Shown: positions 1 to 10,082, counted from the stretch's first letter. The stretch: 64,000 nucleotides of DNA from Campylobacter sputorum (GCF_002220775.1 NZ_CP019685.1:930001-994000); one strand, 5' to 3'. Numbers and translations: made by a program. Notes: generated by a model from the sequence alone, not told the origin.

Positions 1-1322
1 ATTTTGCAGAAGGTGTTTTAAAACAACTTCTTGGCGAGTATAGAACTATGTTTATAGTTGGCTTTATACTAGTCATTTTTGCACTAGTTCCAGGACTTCC
101 AACATTTTCTTTGGGTTTCATTGGGTGTATTTTCCTTGGAATGGGATATTTGATGAGAAGATCAAAAGGCGAAGCTCCACTTTTGCTAACACCTAAGAAA
201 AAAGAAGAAATGAAGCAAAAAGCACAACAAGAAGAAGCAACTACAAAACCACCTAAAAAAAGCGAAGAAGAGATAGCAAAAGAAGAAGAAAAACGCATAA
301 ACGATATACTAAAATTAGAAATTTTAGAACTTGATTTAGGATATGGACTACTTAAATTAGCAGATAGCGATCTTATAGAAAGAATTAGATCTATGAGAAG
401 AAATATAGCAAATGATCTTGGATTTTTGATGCCGAAAATCCGTATCAGAGATAATTTACAACTTCCGCCAAATGTTTATAATTTCAAATTAAAAGGTATA
501 GTTATAGGAAGTAGCGAAGTTTATCCTGATAAATTTATGGCAATGAGCGATGGGATGGTAAGCGAAGAAATAGAAGGAATTCCTACAAAAGAACCTGCTT
601 TTGGATATGACGCGCTTTGGATAGATGCTAGTGCTAAAGAAGATGCAATGGTAAAAGGATATATACCAATAGAACCAGCAGCAGTTATATCAACCCATAT
701 GAGCGAACTTGTAAGACAAAACGCATCTGAGCTTTTAACAAGGCAAGAAACTCAAAATATCTTAGATAAATTAAAAGAAGATTATCCAGTTCTTGTAGAT
801 GATACACTAAGGGTTGCAAGTGTTGGATTGATACAAAAAATCCTAAAAGCTCTTTTAAAAGACAATATTCCTATAAAAGATATGTTAAGTATACTTGAAG
901 CTATCGGAGATATGGCAGAATACACTAAAAATCTCGATATGTTAATAGAATATGTTAGAAAATCTCTTTCAAGAGTTATAACATCAATGTATAGCGATGA
1001 AAACGGGCAGCTAAATTTCTACATACTAAACTCTGCAGATCAACAAAAACTTATAGATGCTCTTCAGCTAAAAGACGGAAGTTATAATCTAATGCTAAAT
1101 GTAGCACAAACTAGTGCCGTAGTAACAGCTCTTAGAGATCAAAGAGATAAAAAACCTATAACCCAAAACAATATGGTACTTTGTGTAGAATCTTCTATAA
1201 GAAAATTTATCTCAGATATCTGTTCTCAGTTTGGCATAGATATAGTTGTGCTTAGCTTTGCCGAAATTTCGCCAAATACACCTTTTGAAACTCTTGGTGT
1301 GATAAATATAGAAAACTTATAA
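1..1322 (+). CDS. flhA: Flagellar export gate protein FlhA (C-terminal part, 5' end outside window)
   Basis: The reading frame is open from base 3, before the first ATG at 48, so the gene enters from outside the window. FlhA is the inner-membrane export gate of the flagellar type III secretion apparatus; it binds chaperone-substrate complexes through its large cytoplasmic domain. Visible are the last membrane segments (around the sequence FILVIFALVPGLPTFSLGF), a charged linker rich in K and E (about residues 50-85 from the first Met), and then the FlhA cytoplasmic domain to the C terminus. About 440 codons are present of the roughly 700 to 730 usual for the family. The next gene starts 8 bases downstream, so they are probably co-transcribed. 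Identification is firm from the overall pattern. Confidence 0.95.
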   Translation, partial: FAEGVLKQLLGEYRTMFIVGFILVIFALVPGLPTFSLGFIGCIFLGMGYLMRRSKGEAPLLLTPKKKEEMKQKAQQEEATTKPPKKSEEEIAKEEEKRINDILKLEILELDLGYGLLKLADSDLIERIRSMRRNIANDLGFLMPKIRIRDNLQLPPNVYNFKLKGIVIGSSEVYPDKFMAMSDGMVSEEIEGIPTKEPAFGYDALWIDASAKEDAMVKGYIPIEPAAVISTHMSELVRQNASELLTRQETQNILDKLKEDYPVLVDDTLRVASVGLIQKILKALLKDNIPIKDMLSILEAIGDMAEYTKNLDMLIEYVRKSLSRVITSMYSDENGQLNFYILNSADQQKLIDALQLKDGSYNLMLNVAQTSAVVTALRDQRDKKPITQNNMVLCVESSIRKFISDICSQFGIDIVVLSFAEISPNTPFETLGVINIENL

Positions 1323-1330
1323 GGATAATA

Positions 1331-2356
1331 ATGAAATTTTTTCACCTCTCACATACAGATTTAGATGGCTACTCAGCACAAATTGTAACAAAAGCTTACT
1401 TTGATAATATTACATTTTTTAACTCAAATTATGGAAAAGAAATAGATGAGAAATTTAATCAAATTGTAAATTTACTTGATGATGAAAAATCTATAATTTT
1501 AATTACTGATTTAAATTTAACGCCTAAACAATGCGAAGATTTTGAAAATTTAATAAAAGATAAAAATACAAAGCTTTTTTTACTAGATCATCATCAAAGT
1601 GGTTTAGAATGCTCGCAGAAATTTAAGTGGTATTATCTTGACAACTCCAGATGTGCAACTCTTATAACATATGATTTTTTTGCATCTATATATGGACAAA
1701 AAGAAAACTTACGCGAGTATTGCAAAATGGTAAATGCAGTTGATATATGGTTAAAAGATGATAAATATTTTGAGTTTGGAAAAGTATGTTTAAACCTTGT
1801 AGCAAATTCAAAAGAGATAAATAAAGTTATGTTTCAAGACAAATCAAACGAATATATATTTTTCTTACTACGAAAAGCAAATGAATATATGTGGTCACAA
1901 AATGCACATATAAATTTAGATGATGATACACACAAAATAAAAAAAGAGTATTTTTTTGATACAACAAATGATACTCTTAGCAATATGATTTCAAATTTCA
2001 TAGTAAAAAATCTTTCAAATCAAAAAGAGAAATTTATTATAAATTACAGAGAATTTAAAGGCATATTAACGCATAATATCGGAAATACTTCTGTTATAGG
2101 AAATGACTTTTTAGTAACAAATCCGGAATTTGATTTTTTTATGGATGTAAGCTCTAAAAAAACAATAAGTCTAAGAGCAAATAATAAAATAGATGTAAGT
2201 GCAATGGCGGCTGAACTTTTTAACGGAGGCGGCCATAAAAACGCAAGCGGTGGTTTATTTGCGGCTTTTAAAGATAGTTTTGATTATGAAAATATAAAAA
2301 ATCAAATAAAAGATCACATTTTAAAAAAAACTACTCAAAATAAGGAAGAAAAATGA
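1331..2356 (+). CDS. DHH/DHHA1-family phosphoesterase
   Basis: Predicted metal-dependent phosphoesterase of the DHH superfamily (NrnA/RecJ-like), cytoplasmic, probably acting on short oligonucleotides or small nucleotide phosphates. The N-terminal motif HLSHTDLDGYSA (residues 5-16) supplies the first metal ligands, the DHH signature is at residues 86-88 (LLDHHQSG), and the DHHA1 substrate-binding domain ends with FNGGGHKNASGG near residues 300-312. The length of 341 aa fits single DHH-DHHA1 proteins. It lies 8 bases after flhA and overlaps the next small gene by 4 bases (ATGA), so the three form one transcription unit. The exact substrate cannot be read from sequence. Confidence 0.9.
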   Translation: MKFFHLSHTDLDGYSAQIVTKAYFDNITFFNSNYGKEIDEKFNQIVNLLDDEKSIILITDLNLTPKQCEDFENLIKDKNTKLFLLDHHQSGLECSQKFKWYYLDNSRCATLITYDFFASIYGQKENLREYCKMVNAVDIWLKDDKYFEFGKVCLNLVANSKEINKVMFQDKSNEYIFFLLRKANEYMWSQNAHINLDDDTHKIKKEYFFDTTNDTLSNMISNFIVKNLSNQKEKFIINYREFKGILTHNIGNTSVIGNDFLVTNPEFDFFMDVSSKKTISLRANNKIDVSAMAAELFNGGGHKNASGGLFAAFKDSFDYENIKNQIKDHILKKTTQNKEEK

Positions 2357-2586
2357 AAAATCAAGATACGGAAATTTCACAAGATGAACTAATGTATGAA
2401 ATTAGCGTTTTATTAGAAGGTCTTTTGTATTATGCTGGAGTAAAAAAAGATAATCTTCAAGAAGCAGTTAAAATTTATGTTGAAAATATCGATGATATTT
2501 TAAAAGACAGCAAAGCTGAGGGCGTTGATGAGATTATAGAAGTTATAGAATACATAAAAAAAGAAAATCCAAAACTATTTTTATAA
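2353..2586 (+). CDS. Small conserved acidic protein of unknown function
   Basis: A 77-aa acidic protein whose ATG overlaps the stop of the DHH phosphoesterase gene (ATGA), a typical sign of translational coupling. It is predicted mostly helical (DELMYEISVLLEGLLYYAG, then EAVKIYVENIDDILKD), with no cysteine, membrane segment or signal peptide. I do not recognise a named family. The conserved-looking operon position suggests a partner or regulator of the preceding phosphoesterase, which is inference only. Confidence 0.75.
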   Translation: MKNQDTEISQDELMYEISVLLEGLLYYAGVKKDNLQEAVKIYVENIDDILKDSKAEGVDEIIEVIEYIKKENPKLFL

Positions 2587-2631
2587 ATTTAATAATATTT
2601 TTATTATTAAAGCTAAATTTAAATTACTTTT

Positions 2632-2639
2632 ATATAAAA
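2632..2639 (+). promoter_or_regulatory. Probable -10 element of the tRNA-Met promoter
   Basis: TATAAAAT lies about 23 bases before the tRNA. Campylobacter sigma-70 promoters usually show a good -10 and a poor -35, as here. An A/T-only inverted repeat just upstream (2588-2596 with 2603-2611) may end transcription of the preceding operon but is weak. Confidence 0.5.
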
Positions 2640-2661
2640 TACATTTTCTAATTTGCTAAGT

Positions 2662-2738
2662 GGGTTCATAGCTCAGTTGGTTAGAGCATCCGGCTCATAA
2701 CCGGATGGTCGTAGGTTCGAGTCCTACTGAACCCACCA
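2662..2738 (+). tRNA. tRNA-Met (anticodon CAT), 3' CCA encoded
   Basis: A complete cloverleaf can be drawn. The acceptor stem GGGTTCA pairs with TGAACCC (2728-2734), followed by discriminator A and an encoded CCA. The anticodon stem TCCGG/CCGGA encloses CTCATAA with CAT at 2696-2698, and the T loop TTCGAGT is standard. Elongator Met is the likely identity; an Ile tRNA with lysidine-modified CAT cannot be fully excluded by eye. Its 3' end is the integration site of the neighbouring island. Confidence 0.95.
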
Positions 2739-2739
2739 C
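2731..2739 (+). repeat. Left attachment-site repeat (attL) at the tRNA-Met 3' end
   Basis: ACCCACCAC, the last 8 bases of the tRNA gene plus one, recurs in the same orientation at 15504-15512. Between the copies lie a decayed tyrosine recombinase, accessory genes and a decayed transposase, as expected of an integrated island. The repeat is short, so this call depends on that context and on the arm-like repeats near both ends. Confidence 0.6.
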
Positions 2740-2861
2740 CTACTATTCTTAAAGATTCATATTAATTTGTTTTCACATTTTTAACTACGATATTTAAGCA
2801 TTTTAATAAAATTCTAAGTCGTATCAGTTTATAACTATTCAGATTAATTCACGAAATTTAC

Positions 2862-2883
2862 TTACCGAAAAAGTTACCTAAAA
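2862..2883 (+). repeat. Left copy of TTACC-A5-GTTACC element (possible integrase arm site)
   Basis: TTACCGAAAAAGTTACCTAA lies about 120 bases inside the left att repeat. A near copy, GTTACCTAAAAAGTTACCGA, is about 80 bases inside the right att repeat (15404-15423), same orientation. The TTACC half repeats about every 12 bases. I infer an integrase or excisionase arm-binding site. The stretch 2740-2953 holds no gene. Confidence 0.45.
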
Positions 2884-2953
2884 CATAATTTTATACAAAA
2901 TGATAAAATCAATAACTTTTCAACTACACATCCAAGCAAAGGAGGTGCCTAGC

Positions 2954-4186
2954 ATGAGAGATAGACCAGATATCCACCTAAAAAGACTAAAACCCAAATA
3001 TAAAGAGTATTTTGAAAGAGATTGAGCAACAATCTCTACATTAGAGTGTATCCAACAAGCTCTAAGAAATTTTACTATCTTTATAGAAACTCTTACAACA
3101 AACAAAGAAAAATTGCTATCGGCAACTATGATGAGGTAACTTTAGCTGATGCAAGACAAAAAATTACCGAACTTATCACTCTTAGAGAAAATGGTATAGA
3201 CGATGTAAAAACTCATCTAGATAGTGAAGCATCCATTGCAAAAGAAGAACTCAGTAATACTTTTGAAAAAATTTACAATGAATTTGCAGATAAAAGATGA
3301 AAAATAAATGAAAAAGGCATTATTAGTATAGAAACTGCTAGCAGAAACAGAAGAGAGATAGAAAAGTGGGCGCTTGACAAGATAGGAAATAAGCCGATGA
3401 GTTCTACCCATAAAAGAGATATATCTACGCTACTAGTAAAAAGAGCGAAGTCTAGTCTCAAATGGACACATAGGCTACATGGACTATTGAATCAAATTTT
3501 AGATATGCTCTATCTTTAGGCTATATAGACAGAAATGTCGTTTCTGATATAAAAATGGATAATATTGTAAAAAGACTAGAGGTTATAAATTCCAAGTCAT
3601 AACCACAGAGCCCTACTTTACAAACTTATGTAAAGCAATTTATGAAAACAGTAATATAACTACAAAAAACATCTTAAAGTTCATGCTTCACATACCACTT
3701 AGATCAAAATGCTGTGTCTTTAAGATGGGATTATGTTGATTTTGATGAAAAACTGCTAACCATACCAGAGAAAGATGAAGGTAAATAATGCAAACATAAG
3801 TGATTTTATCTTACAGCTTAGTAATGAGGTTGTTAAAATTCTTAAAAATCAAGAAAAATTTTGTAGGGATTTAGGACTTTTGGAGACTAATTTAGAACCT
3901 CTAGCTTAGAGCCTATCGCAGCAAATATATTAATAGAGAACTAGAGCGAATGCGGTTTAATAAAGGCTCAAATTATCAAAGAACTCATAGTTTTAGAAAA
4001 ACCTATAGTACAACCATCAAGAATGAAAAAGCCTCTAAATTCAGATTTGAGGTAAGAGAGCTGTTTTTAGGAAATCAAATCACACTAGTATATAGCGGAG
4101 GAACTACGATGTTAAAAGGGCTTGAAGAAATTGCATCTTGGTGGAGTAGTTTTATCGTGGAGCGAGTTGAAAAAATAGTGCTCTAA
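2954..4186 (+). pseudogene. Degraded P4-type tyrosine recombinase (island integrase)
   Basis: Remains of a site-specific integrase reading away from tRNA-Met. A good ribosome site (AAAGGAGGTG) precedes ATG 2954. The N-terminal arm-binding domain starts there (MRDRPDIHLKRLKPKYKEYF), is cut by a frameshift near 3022, and continues as NNLYIRVYPTSSKKFYYLYR. Core-binding fragments follow (FRYALSLGYIDRNVVSDIK near 3495-3555). Catalytic-domain fragments include ALRWDYVDFDEKLL-like sequence near 3715-3770, spread over two frames, and HSFRKT near 3970-3990, which holds the His and Arg of the HxxR box. The terminal WWSSFIVERVEKI fits the end of this family. At least four frameshifts or stops are visible and the tyrosine region is degenerate, so it is inactive. 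Confidence 0.85.
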
Positions 4187-4509
4187 AACTTAAAACATCC
4201 TTGGTTTCATATATACTTGTTTTTAAAGAACCTTATGGATATTTTTATATAAATTCATACCATACTTATAGCTCTATTTGCCTAAATTCTATTTAGAACA
4301 AACTTATTTTTATATTATAATCTTAATGTTAAAATGCTTTTTAGATATGTTCTAGATTCTTTTATGATTAACATAGCTTTTATTTGTATAAAATTTTCAA
4401 ATCAAATTTTATACAGCTTGATTTTAAATTAGTCTGTTTTTATAAATATGTAATACAATCCATACTTTTTATGATATAATTGTATCTCATTACATAAAAA
4501 GAATGAAAG
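4187..4509. other. AT-rich gap inside the island, no gene seen
   Basis: About 320 bases of very AT-rich sequence between two pseudogenes. No convincing ORF, RNA or repeat. A sequence like TATGATATAATTG near 4470-4482 may be the old promoter of the following ATPase relic. Confidence 0.5.
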
Positions 4510-5701
4510 ATGCTAGATGAGCTATTTATAAAAAGCAACGCCTTAATCAAACTTAAACAATCAAAAGTTTGAAAGATATTTTAAAAAACTACTGATTTAA
4601 AATCACAGGCTAAGCATAATTCTAGGAAGTAGTGGTATCGGTAAAACAACCGCTCTTGCTCAGCTTACAAGCAAAAATAAAGGAAGTCTCTATCTAAGTT
4701 TAGATAATATGGAATTTTCAAACGATATCACAACAATAATTGAAGAGTTTGTTTTAAATGGCGGAAAATATCTCTACCTTGATGAAATTCATAAAGACAA
4801 AGATATATCTGGAGTGCTTAAATTTGCCTATGATAATTTTAAGGATTTAAATATCGTAGCAACTAGCTCATCAGCTTTGGAAATTCTTAAAAGTTCGCAT
4901 GATTTAAGCAGAAGAGCTATTATTTATAAAATGCATGGGATGAGTTTTAGGGAGTATTTAAGACTTTTTTACGGTATTAACATCATTCCTTTTAGCTTAG
5001 ATGCTGTCTTAACCACTCATCAAGATATTACTAGTGATGTTGTGGAGAGCTTAAAAGAAAAAGAGTTATATACAACTAAGCTTTTTAAAGAGTATTTGAA
5101 ATTTGGATACTACCTATACTATAAAGAGTTGTCAAATGAAATAGTCTTTTTTCAAACCCTAAGGCAAAGTATAGAAGCAACTATTTATAGAGATTTACTT
5201 AGCGTATATCCAAACCCAAGTGGCAACACAGCTAGAAAGCTAAAGCTACTACTTCACGCAATTAGTGAAAATGCTCCTACTCTCCAAACTATACTGATTT
5301 AAAAAAGATAGTGGATATTAAGGATGATAGAACGCTAAAAGATTATCTTGCTGTGCTAGAATGCTGGACTTATAAGACTTCTAATGAGAGATGAGTTATC
5401 ACTAAAATATGAATAAAGCTGATAAAATTTACCTTGAAAATACAAATTTAATGCATTTATATAAGCCAGATATTAGCAATATCAGAGAGATAATTTTTGT
5501 AAATCAGGCTGGAAATAGTGGAGAAATTTACTTTAGTAAAAGTGGAGACTTTAGAGTGGATGAGTTTGTATTTGAAATAGGTGGAGCTAAAAAAGGCTTT
5601 AGTCAGATAAAGGATGATAAAAACTCATTTGTAGCTGCTGATAATTTGAAAATTGGCTTTGGAAGTAAAATTCCGCTTTGGTTGTTTGGGTTAATGTATT
5701 A
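4510..5701 (+). pseudogene. Frameshifted DUF4143-type AAA ATPase
   Basis: Relic of an ATPase of the AAA/DUF4143 type. It opens with MLDELFIKSNALIKLKQ at 4510, hits a stop at 4570, then continues in other frames with a Walker A (ILGSSGIGKTTAL near 4619-4657). A long intact stretch runs from 4709 to about 5285 with the Walker B-like YLYLDEIHK and sensor-like NIVATSSSALEIL. A frameshift near 5285 leads to NYTDLKKIVDIKDDRTLKDYL, a stop at 5392, then the C-terminal DUF4143 part from 5409 (DEFVFEIGGAKKGFSQIKD). Families of this type are common accessory genes of unknown role, some associated with defence or toxin regions. At least three lesions make it non-functional as one protein. Confidence 0.8.
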
Positions 5702-5899
5702 GAAAATTAAATTAATATTATGCTGTAATCTAGTACAAACTTATAAAATAAAAAAATATAAACCATGCCTTGTTATTATATTTCTTTGGCAATTGATTTA
5801 TTTTCAATGTATTGAAAAAACAATTTTTATGAAAATTATGGTAGCATAACATGATAAATAGTTTTTAATAAAATTACTATATGAAAGATTGAAATATGC

Positions 5900-5905
5900 T
5901 ACAAT
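5900..5905 (+). promoter_or_regulatory. Putative promoter -10 of the six-gene island operon
   Basis: TACAAT, preceded by TG at the extended -10 position (TATGCTACAAT), lies 76 bases before the GTG of the DUF4007 gene. This would give a leader of about 70 bases. No regulator gene lies next to it and I see no clear operator palindrome. The surrounding 5702-5980 gap is otherwise featureless AT-rich DNA. Confidence 0.4.
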
Positions 5906-5980
5906 AGATGTTCGGTGTATTACAGCGTTAAGTAAAAGGAAATTTTAACAATATTTTTAAAAAATATAAAAAGGTAATAT

Positions 5981-6823
5981 GTGTCAAAATTTAAAGTATC
6001 TTTTTCTGGTCATGATAAATTTGATTGTAAGATAGACTGGATTTCAAGGGGACTTGAAGCGTTTAGTAAAAATAGCAAATTATTTGAAATTTCAGAGTTT
6101 GAAAACTCGGTTGCAAAATTGGGATTAGGTGTCAATATGGTAAAATCCTTGCGACACTGGATGAAAAATTTGGAGCTTATAGACGGCAATGATTTAACAT
6201 ATTTAGGTAAAACAATTTTAGAAAATGATCCATATATAGAAAATACAGATATTTTGTGGATTCTACACTGGAATTTGGTAAAAAGCAAAGAAAAATCGAC
6301 TCTATACTATCTATTTTTTAACAAACTATATCTTTTTAAATTTTCAAAGGAAGAATTATTAAATAGTATTATCGAATGGCTAAAAATTAATAAATACAGC
6401 TTATCCACAAATACCATTAAATCAGACATAGATGTTTTCTTAAGAATGTATAGCAGTTCAAAAGAGAGTAATTTTGGTTTGTTTAAAGAGTTAAATATCT
6501 TAGATGAAAATCGCGGTTTTTATAATTTAAACATTAGCTTAGCTACACATATAAGCGATAGTGTGTTTTTGTATATTTTAGTTGATTATTTAAACAGTTT
6601 TAAAAATGCCAACCCATCTATATCTATAGATGATTTGCAAAAAGGCGAGATAAGCATCCAAAAAAGCCTATGCATGAATGAAAATAGTTTTTTTATAAAA
6701 ATAAATAATTTGGAAAAAATAACTAATGGCAAACTGTTTTACTCTGAAGCTTCGGGGATTAGGCAAATTTACATTCAAGAAAAGCTTGAACTTAAAAAAA
6801 TATTAAATGATATATTAAAGTGA
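5981..6823 (+). CDS. DUF4007 family protein (first gene of candidate defence operon)
   Basis: A 280-aa protein with the hallmarks of DUF4007. The N-terminal FSGHDKFDCKIDWISRGLEA matches the family's GHxTF...WL pattern. It is followed by VAKLGLGVNMVKSLRHWMKN, which looks like a winged-helix DNA-binding segment, and DPYIENTDILWILHWNLVKS. No signal peptide or membrane segment is present. I recall DUF4007 genes as neighbours of PAPS-reductase/DndC-like genes in defence islands, as here; a nucleic-acid-binding role is inferred, not shown. The start is GTG, preceded by AAGG. The next gene begins 10 bases after the stop, so it leads a compact operon with five more genes. Confidence 0.85.
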   Translation: MSKFKVSFSGHDKFDCKIDWISRGLEAFSKNSKLFEISEFENSVAKLGLGVNMVKSLRHWMKNLELIDGNDLTYLGKTILENDPYIENTDILWILHWNLVKSKEKSTLYYLFFNKLYLFKFSKEELLNSIIEWLKINKYSLSTNTIKSDIDVFLRMYSSSKESNFGLFKELNILDENRGFYNLNISLATHISDSVFLYILVDYLNSFKNANPSISIDDLQKGEISIQKSLCMNENSFFIKINNLEKITNGKLFYSEASGIRQIYIQEKLELKKILNDILK

Positions 6824-6833
6824 GATAAAATTT

Positions 6834-9800
6834 ATGTTTAAATATAGAGATAGTGTAAAATTAAATCAAAAATTTAATAAATCGGTTAATATTATTTATG
6901 ATGATGAAAATTGCCAAGACTATATACTTACCACATCCACTCTTAAAGTGATTGAGTACCTAGTGGGAGAAAACTCAAATAACTCTGTATCCATAATAGG
7001 TCCATTTGGTTCTGGTAAATCATCCTTATTGTTGTATATAAATACATTGTTAAGTGATACAAAATATGCAAAAATTTGCCTTGATAAACTAAGTGAGTGT
7101 GATAAAACAATTTACGATAACTTTGTCAAATATAAAAAAAATAAGAATTTTCTAAGAATAAAGATTGTTGGTGAACATATATCTTTCAAAACTCAGTTAA
7201 AAACAGCTTTATTAGAAATAGTTAAGCTTAAAAATACAATCAAATACCTAAAAGAAAACGAGAAATATCAAGTCAGTGTTTTGCTAGAAATTTTATTAAA
7301 AGAAGCCGATGAGCTTGGATATACTGATGTTTTGCTAACAATTGATGAGTTTGGAAAATTTATAGAGTATAGCTTAGAAGAAAGAGAATCTAATGATATT
7401 TTCGAGCTACAAACAGTTGCTGAGTTTGTAAATACTCAAAAAAATTTTAAATTAATAGTCTCACTTCATAAAACTTTTAGAGAATACAATGGTCTTGATG
7501 CATCTTTGATAACCTACACGGACTGGGATAAAATTCAAGGGCGTTTTGAAAATATCGTTTTTAAAGATGATTATTTTGAGATGCTAAATATTTTTAAAGA
7601 GAGTTTTTATGATAATAGCTCTACGCATATACAGAAAGCTAGAAAAACAGTTAAAGAAATATCTAAAAATCAGAGCTTTGCAAAACAAATTAGTCAAAAA
7701 AATACCTTAGAAATATTTGAGAAAATTTGCCCATTACACCCATATTCAGTTCTAATAATAGCTGAAGTTTTTACAAAATATTTTCAAAATCAAAGAACTA
7801 TTTATTCGTTTTTATTTTCCGCAGAATCATTCGGGTTTCAAGAGTTTTTAGATAATGAATTTGAAAAACATGAGCTATATGATTTAGCAAATTTGTATGA
7901 TTATGTCTCTTATTTATTAAAAATTTATACCATTTTGTTGCCAGATAGAGAAATTTGGTATTTATCCGAATATAGACTAAAAGATAGTAGGATAAAAAAT
8001 AATATCCAAAAAGATATAATCAAAACAATCAGTCTTTTACACACATTTAAGTTAAATTTAACCATTATCCCAAACGACAAACAGATAGTTTTATCACTAC
8101 TTGATAAGTATAAAGAAAATGATATAAAAGATAGTATCAGATATTTAGAAGAGCAAAATATCATCATTTTTCAAGAGCAGACAAAGTCATATTCGCTTTT
8201 AGAAGATTCAAATATAGATATAAATAAAGAGATGAAAAATTTTCTATCTCAAAATATAAATATGGATTATGAAAAGAAGATTAATCATATCATATCTAAG
8301 GATAGCATCGTTGCAAAGAGGTTTTTTTCACTCTATGGTTTAGAAAAAAGTTTTCAAAAAAAATATATTAGCACTGCTTTGAAAAACTTGGATTTACCAT
8401 ATAAAGTATTTTTACTTTCTACTTATGATGATAAAATTAAGGATATCTTGTATAGAAATGAAAAATCCGTAGCTATTGTTTTAAAAAATCATCAAAAATT
8501 AGAAGAATTAGTTAAAAAAATAGAAATTTTAAAGCACATTAGAGAGCTTCATAAGGAAAAAATAAGCAAAGATACAAATGAAATTATTAGTAGTATGATA
8601 CAAGACTATAAAAACGCTTTTGAGGTTATTCTCAATAAAGACATAGAAGAAAATGAAATTTTATACAAAGATAGCTGTTATGTTTTTAGTCATAAAAAAT
8701 TGCAAGAGCTATTAAGTAAAATAGTTGAGATAAATTTCAGCAAAACACCCATAATAAACAGTTACACTCTAAATCATACTATAAATAGCAAAGGAACAAA
8801 CACAACTATTTTAAAAGCACTTTTTAAAAAAATGCTATGTGATTATGATAAAGAAAATTTAGCTTTTGAGAAATTTCCTGCTGAGAAAGCTTTATATTTA
8901 TCTGTTATCAAGCCAGCCGGGATACATAAAAAAGATGGAAAAGAATATAAATTGTTCGCTCCAGATAGTTTGAATTTTAAATATATTTGGAAGAGCATAA
9001 AAGAATTTATAGACAAAAGAGTAAATTTAGTAAATTTACTTGAACATTTATCAAAAGAGCCTTTTGGGCTTAGTCAAACAAAAGCTCTTTTTGTGTCATC
9101 TTTGTTTTTTATAGTTCATAAAGACTCTATAAATATTTTTCGTGAAAACACATATATTTTTGACTTAAATATAGATTTATTAATGAACATGTGGAAAGCT
9201 AGTGATAAATTTGAAATTGAGTTTATAAAACTAAATAAATTCGAAGAAAAGCTTTTTGAAGGATATGTAAGAATTACATCTGATATAGCAGATTTTAGCT
9301 ACTCAAAAGAAAATATTACTGCTGTTACAAGAGTGCTTTTTGGTAAATTTAATTTGTTTAGTGATTTTTCAAAGAATACACAAAAACTATCTAAAGAGGC
9401 TATTTCTTTAAGGAGCGTATTATCTTCTATGAAAGAGCCAAAAGAAGCCTATTTTGAATCGATACCTAAAGCACTCAGATATAAAAATATACAAGAAATT
9501 AATTTAGATGAGTTTATATTTAAATTTAAAAATGCATTTAATGAAATAGCACTATCTTATAAAAATTTATTAGTAGAATTAGAGAGTTTTATTTCAGATA
9601 TTTTTTATTTAGACTCTAAAATTTTTCCATTTAATAACTCTTTGTCTAAAATAGCTAAAAAACTAAATAACAATGTAAATTTAGATAAAACAACAAAGTC
9701 CATTTTAAAGAGTTTTATTTATAGTGATTCTTTAGTTAAACTACTTGATTCTTTGAGTATAAATTTGATTAAAAAAGAGATAGATAAATGCACTGATAAC

Positions 9801-10082
9801 GACATAAAAGAGTTTAAAAACAAGTTAAAAAAGCATTCTATACAAATTTTAGATAATTTAGAAATTACTGAGCTTATTTCAGACAAAAAAGATGTAAGAA
9901 AAATTTCATTAAACTTATTAGATAATAATTTAAATAAAATCATTAGTATAGATAAAGATAAAATAGTTAAGATAGATAACGAGGCTATAAAAATAAAAAA
10001 ACAGATACCAAAAAACTATACAAAAGATGAAAAACTGTATTTAATATCACAGCTATTAAAAGAGGAGTTAAAAGATGAATAA
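6834..10082 (+). CDS. Large P-loop ATPase, 1082 aa, of candidate defence operon
   Basis: A giant cytoplasmic ATPase. Walker A is GPFGSGKSS at residues 56-64, Walker B is VLLTIDEFGKF with D171/E172, and a sensor-1-like strand FKLIVSLHKTF lies at 206-216. ICPLHPYSVLIIAEVF and ENIFRE-like helical blocks follow; the remaining 700 residues are mostly helical with coiled-coil-like KEI/EKL stretches and no recognisable nuclease motif. Size and N-terminal ATPase plan recall the large ATPases of BREX (BrxC) and related defence systems, but I see no specific BrxC signature. It is spaced 10 bases after the DUF4007 gene and overlaps the PAPS-reductase-like gene by 8 bases. Likely an NTP-driven motor, scaffold or sensor of the system. 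Confidence 0.8.
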   Translation: MFKYRDSVKLNQKFNKSVNIIYDDENCQDYILTTSTLKVIEYLVGENSNNSVSIIGPFGSGKSSLLLYINTLLSDTKYAKICLDKLSECDKTIYDNFVKYKKNKNFLRIKIVGEHISFKTQLKTALLEIVKLKNTIKYLKENEKYQVSVLLEILLKEADELGYTDVLLTIDEFGKFIEYSLEERESNDIFELQTVAEFVNTQKNFKLIVSLHKTFREYNGLDASLITYTDWDKIQGRFENIVFKDDYFEMLNIFKESFYDNSSTHIQKARKTVKEISKNQSFAKQISQKNTLEIFEKICPLHPYSVLIIAEVFTKYFQNQRTIYSFLFSAESFGFQEFLDNEFEKHELYDLANLYDYVSYLLKIYTILLPDREIWYLSEYRLKDSRIKNNIQKDIIKTISLLHTFKLNLTIIPNDKQIVLSLLDKYKENDIKDSIRYLEEQNIIIFQEQTKSYSLLEDSNIDINKEMKNFLSQNINMDYEKKINHIISKDSIVAKRFFSLYGLEKSFQKKYISTALKNLDLPYKVFLLSTYDDKIKDILYRNEKSVAIVLKNHQKLEELVKKIEILKHIRELHKEKISKDTNEIISSMIQDYKNAFEVILNKDIEENEILYKDSCYVFSHKKLQELLSKIVEINFSKTPIINSYTLNHTINSKGTNTTILKALFKKMLCDYDKENLAFEKFPAEKALYLSVIKPAGIHKKDGKEYKLFAPDSLNFKYIWKSIKEFIDKRVNLVNLLEHLSKEPFGLSQTKALFVSSLFFIVHKDSINIFRENTYIFDLNIDLLMNMWKASDKFEIEFIKLNKFEEKLFEGYVRITSDIADFSYSKENITAVTRVLFGKFNLFSDFSKNTQKLSKEAISLRSVLSSMKEPKEAYFESIPKALRYKNIQEINLDEFIFKFKNAFNEIALSYKNLLVELESFISDIFYLDSKIFPFNNSLSKIAKKLNNNVNLDKTTKSILKSFIYSDSLVKLLDSLSINLIKKEIDKCTDNDIKEFKNKLKKHSIQILDNLEITELISDKKDVRKISLNLLDNNLNKIISIDKDKIVKIDNEAIKIKKQIPKNYTKDEKLYLISQLLKEELKDE

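Noticed and set aside
2588-2611. Intrinsic terminator after the small gene behind the DHH phosphoesterase
   Set aside because: The 9-bp stem is only A/T pairs and is not followed by a clean T run, so it was not listed as a feature.
2920-3461. Minus-strand open frames opposite the integrase relic
   Set aside because: No ribosome site or recognisable product; the plus strand clearly carries integrase domains.
4510-5701. Toxin-antitoxin or abortive-infection call for the DUF4143-type ATPase
   Set aside because: No partner gene is present and the gene is frameshifted; the family's role is not established.
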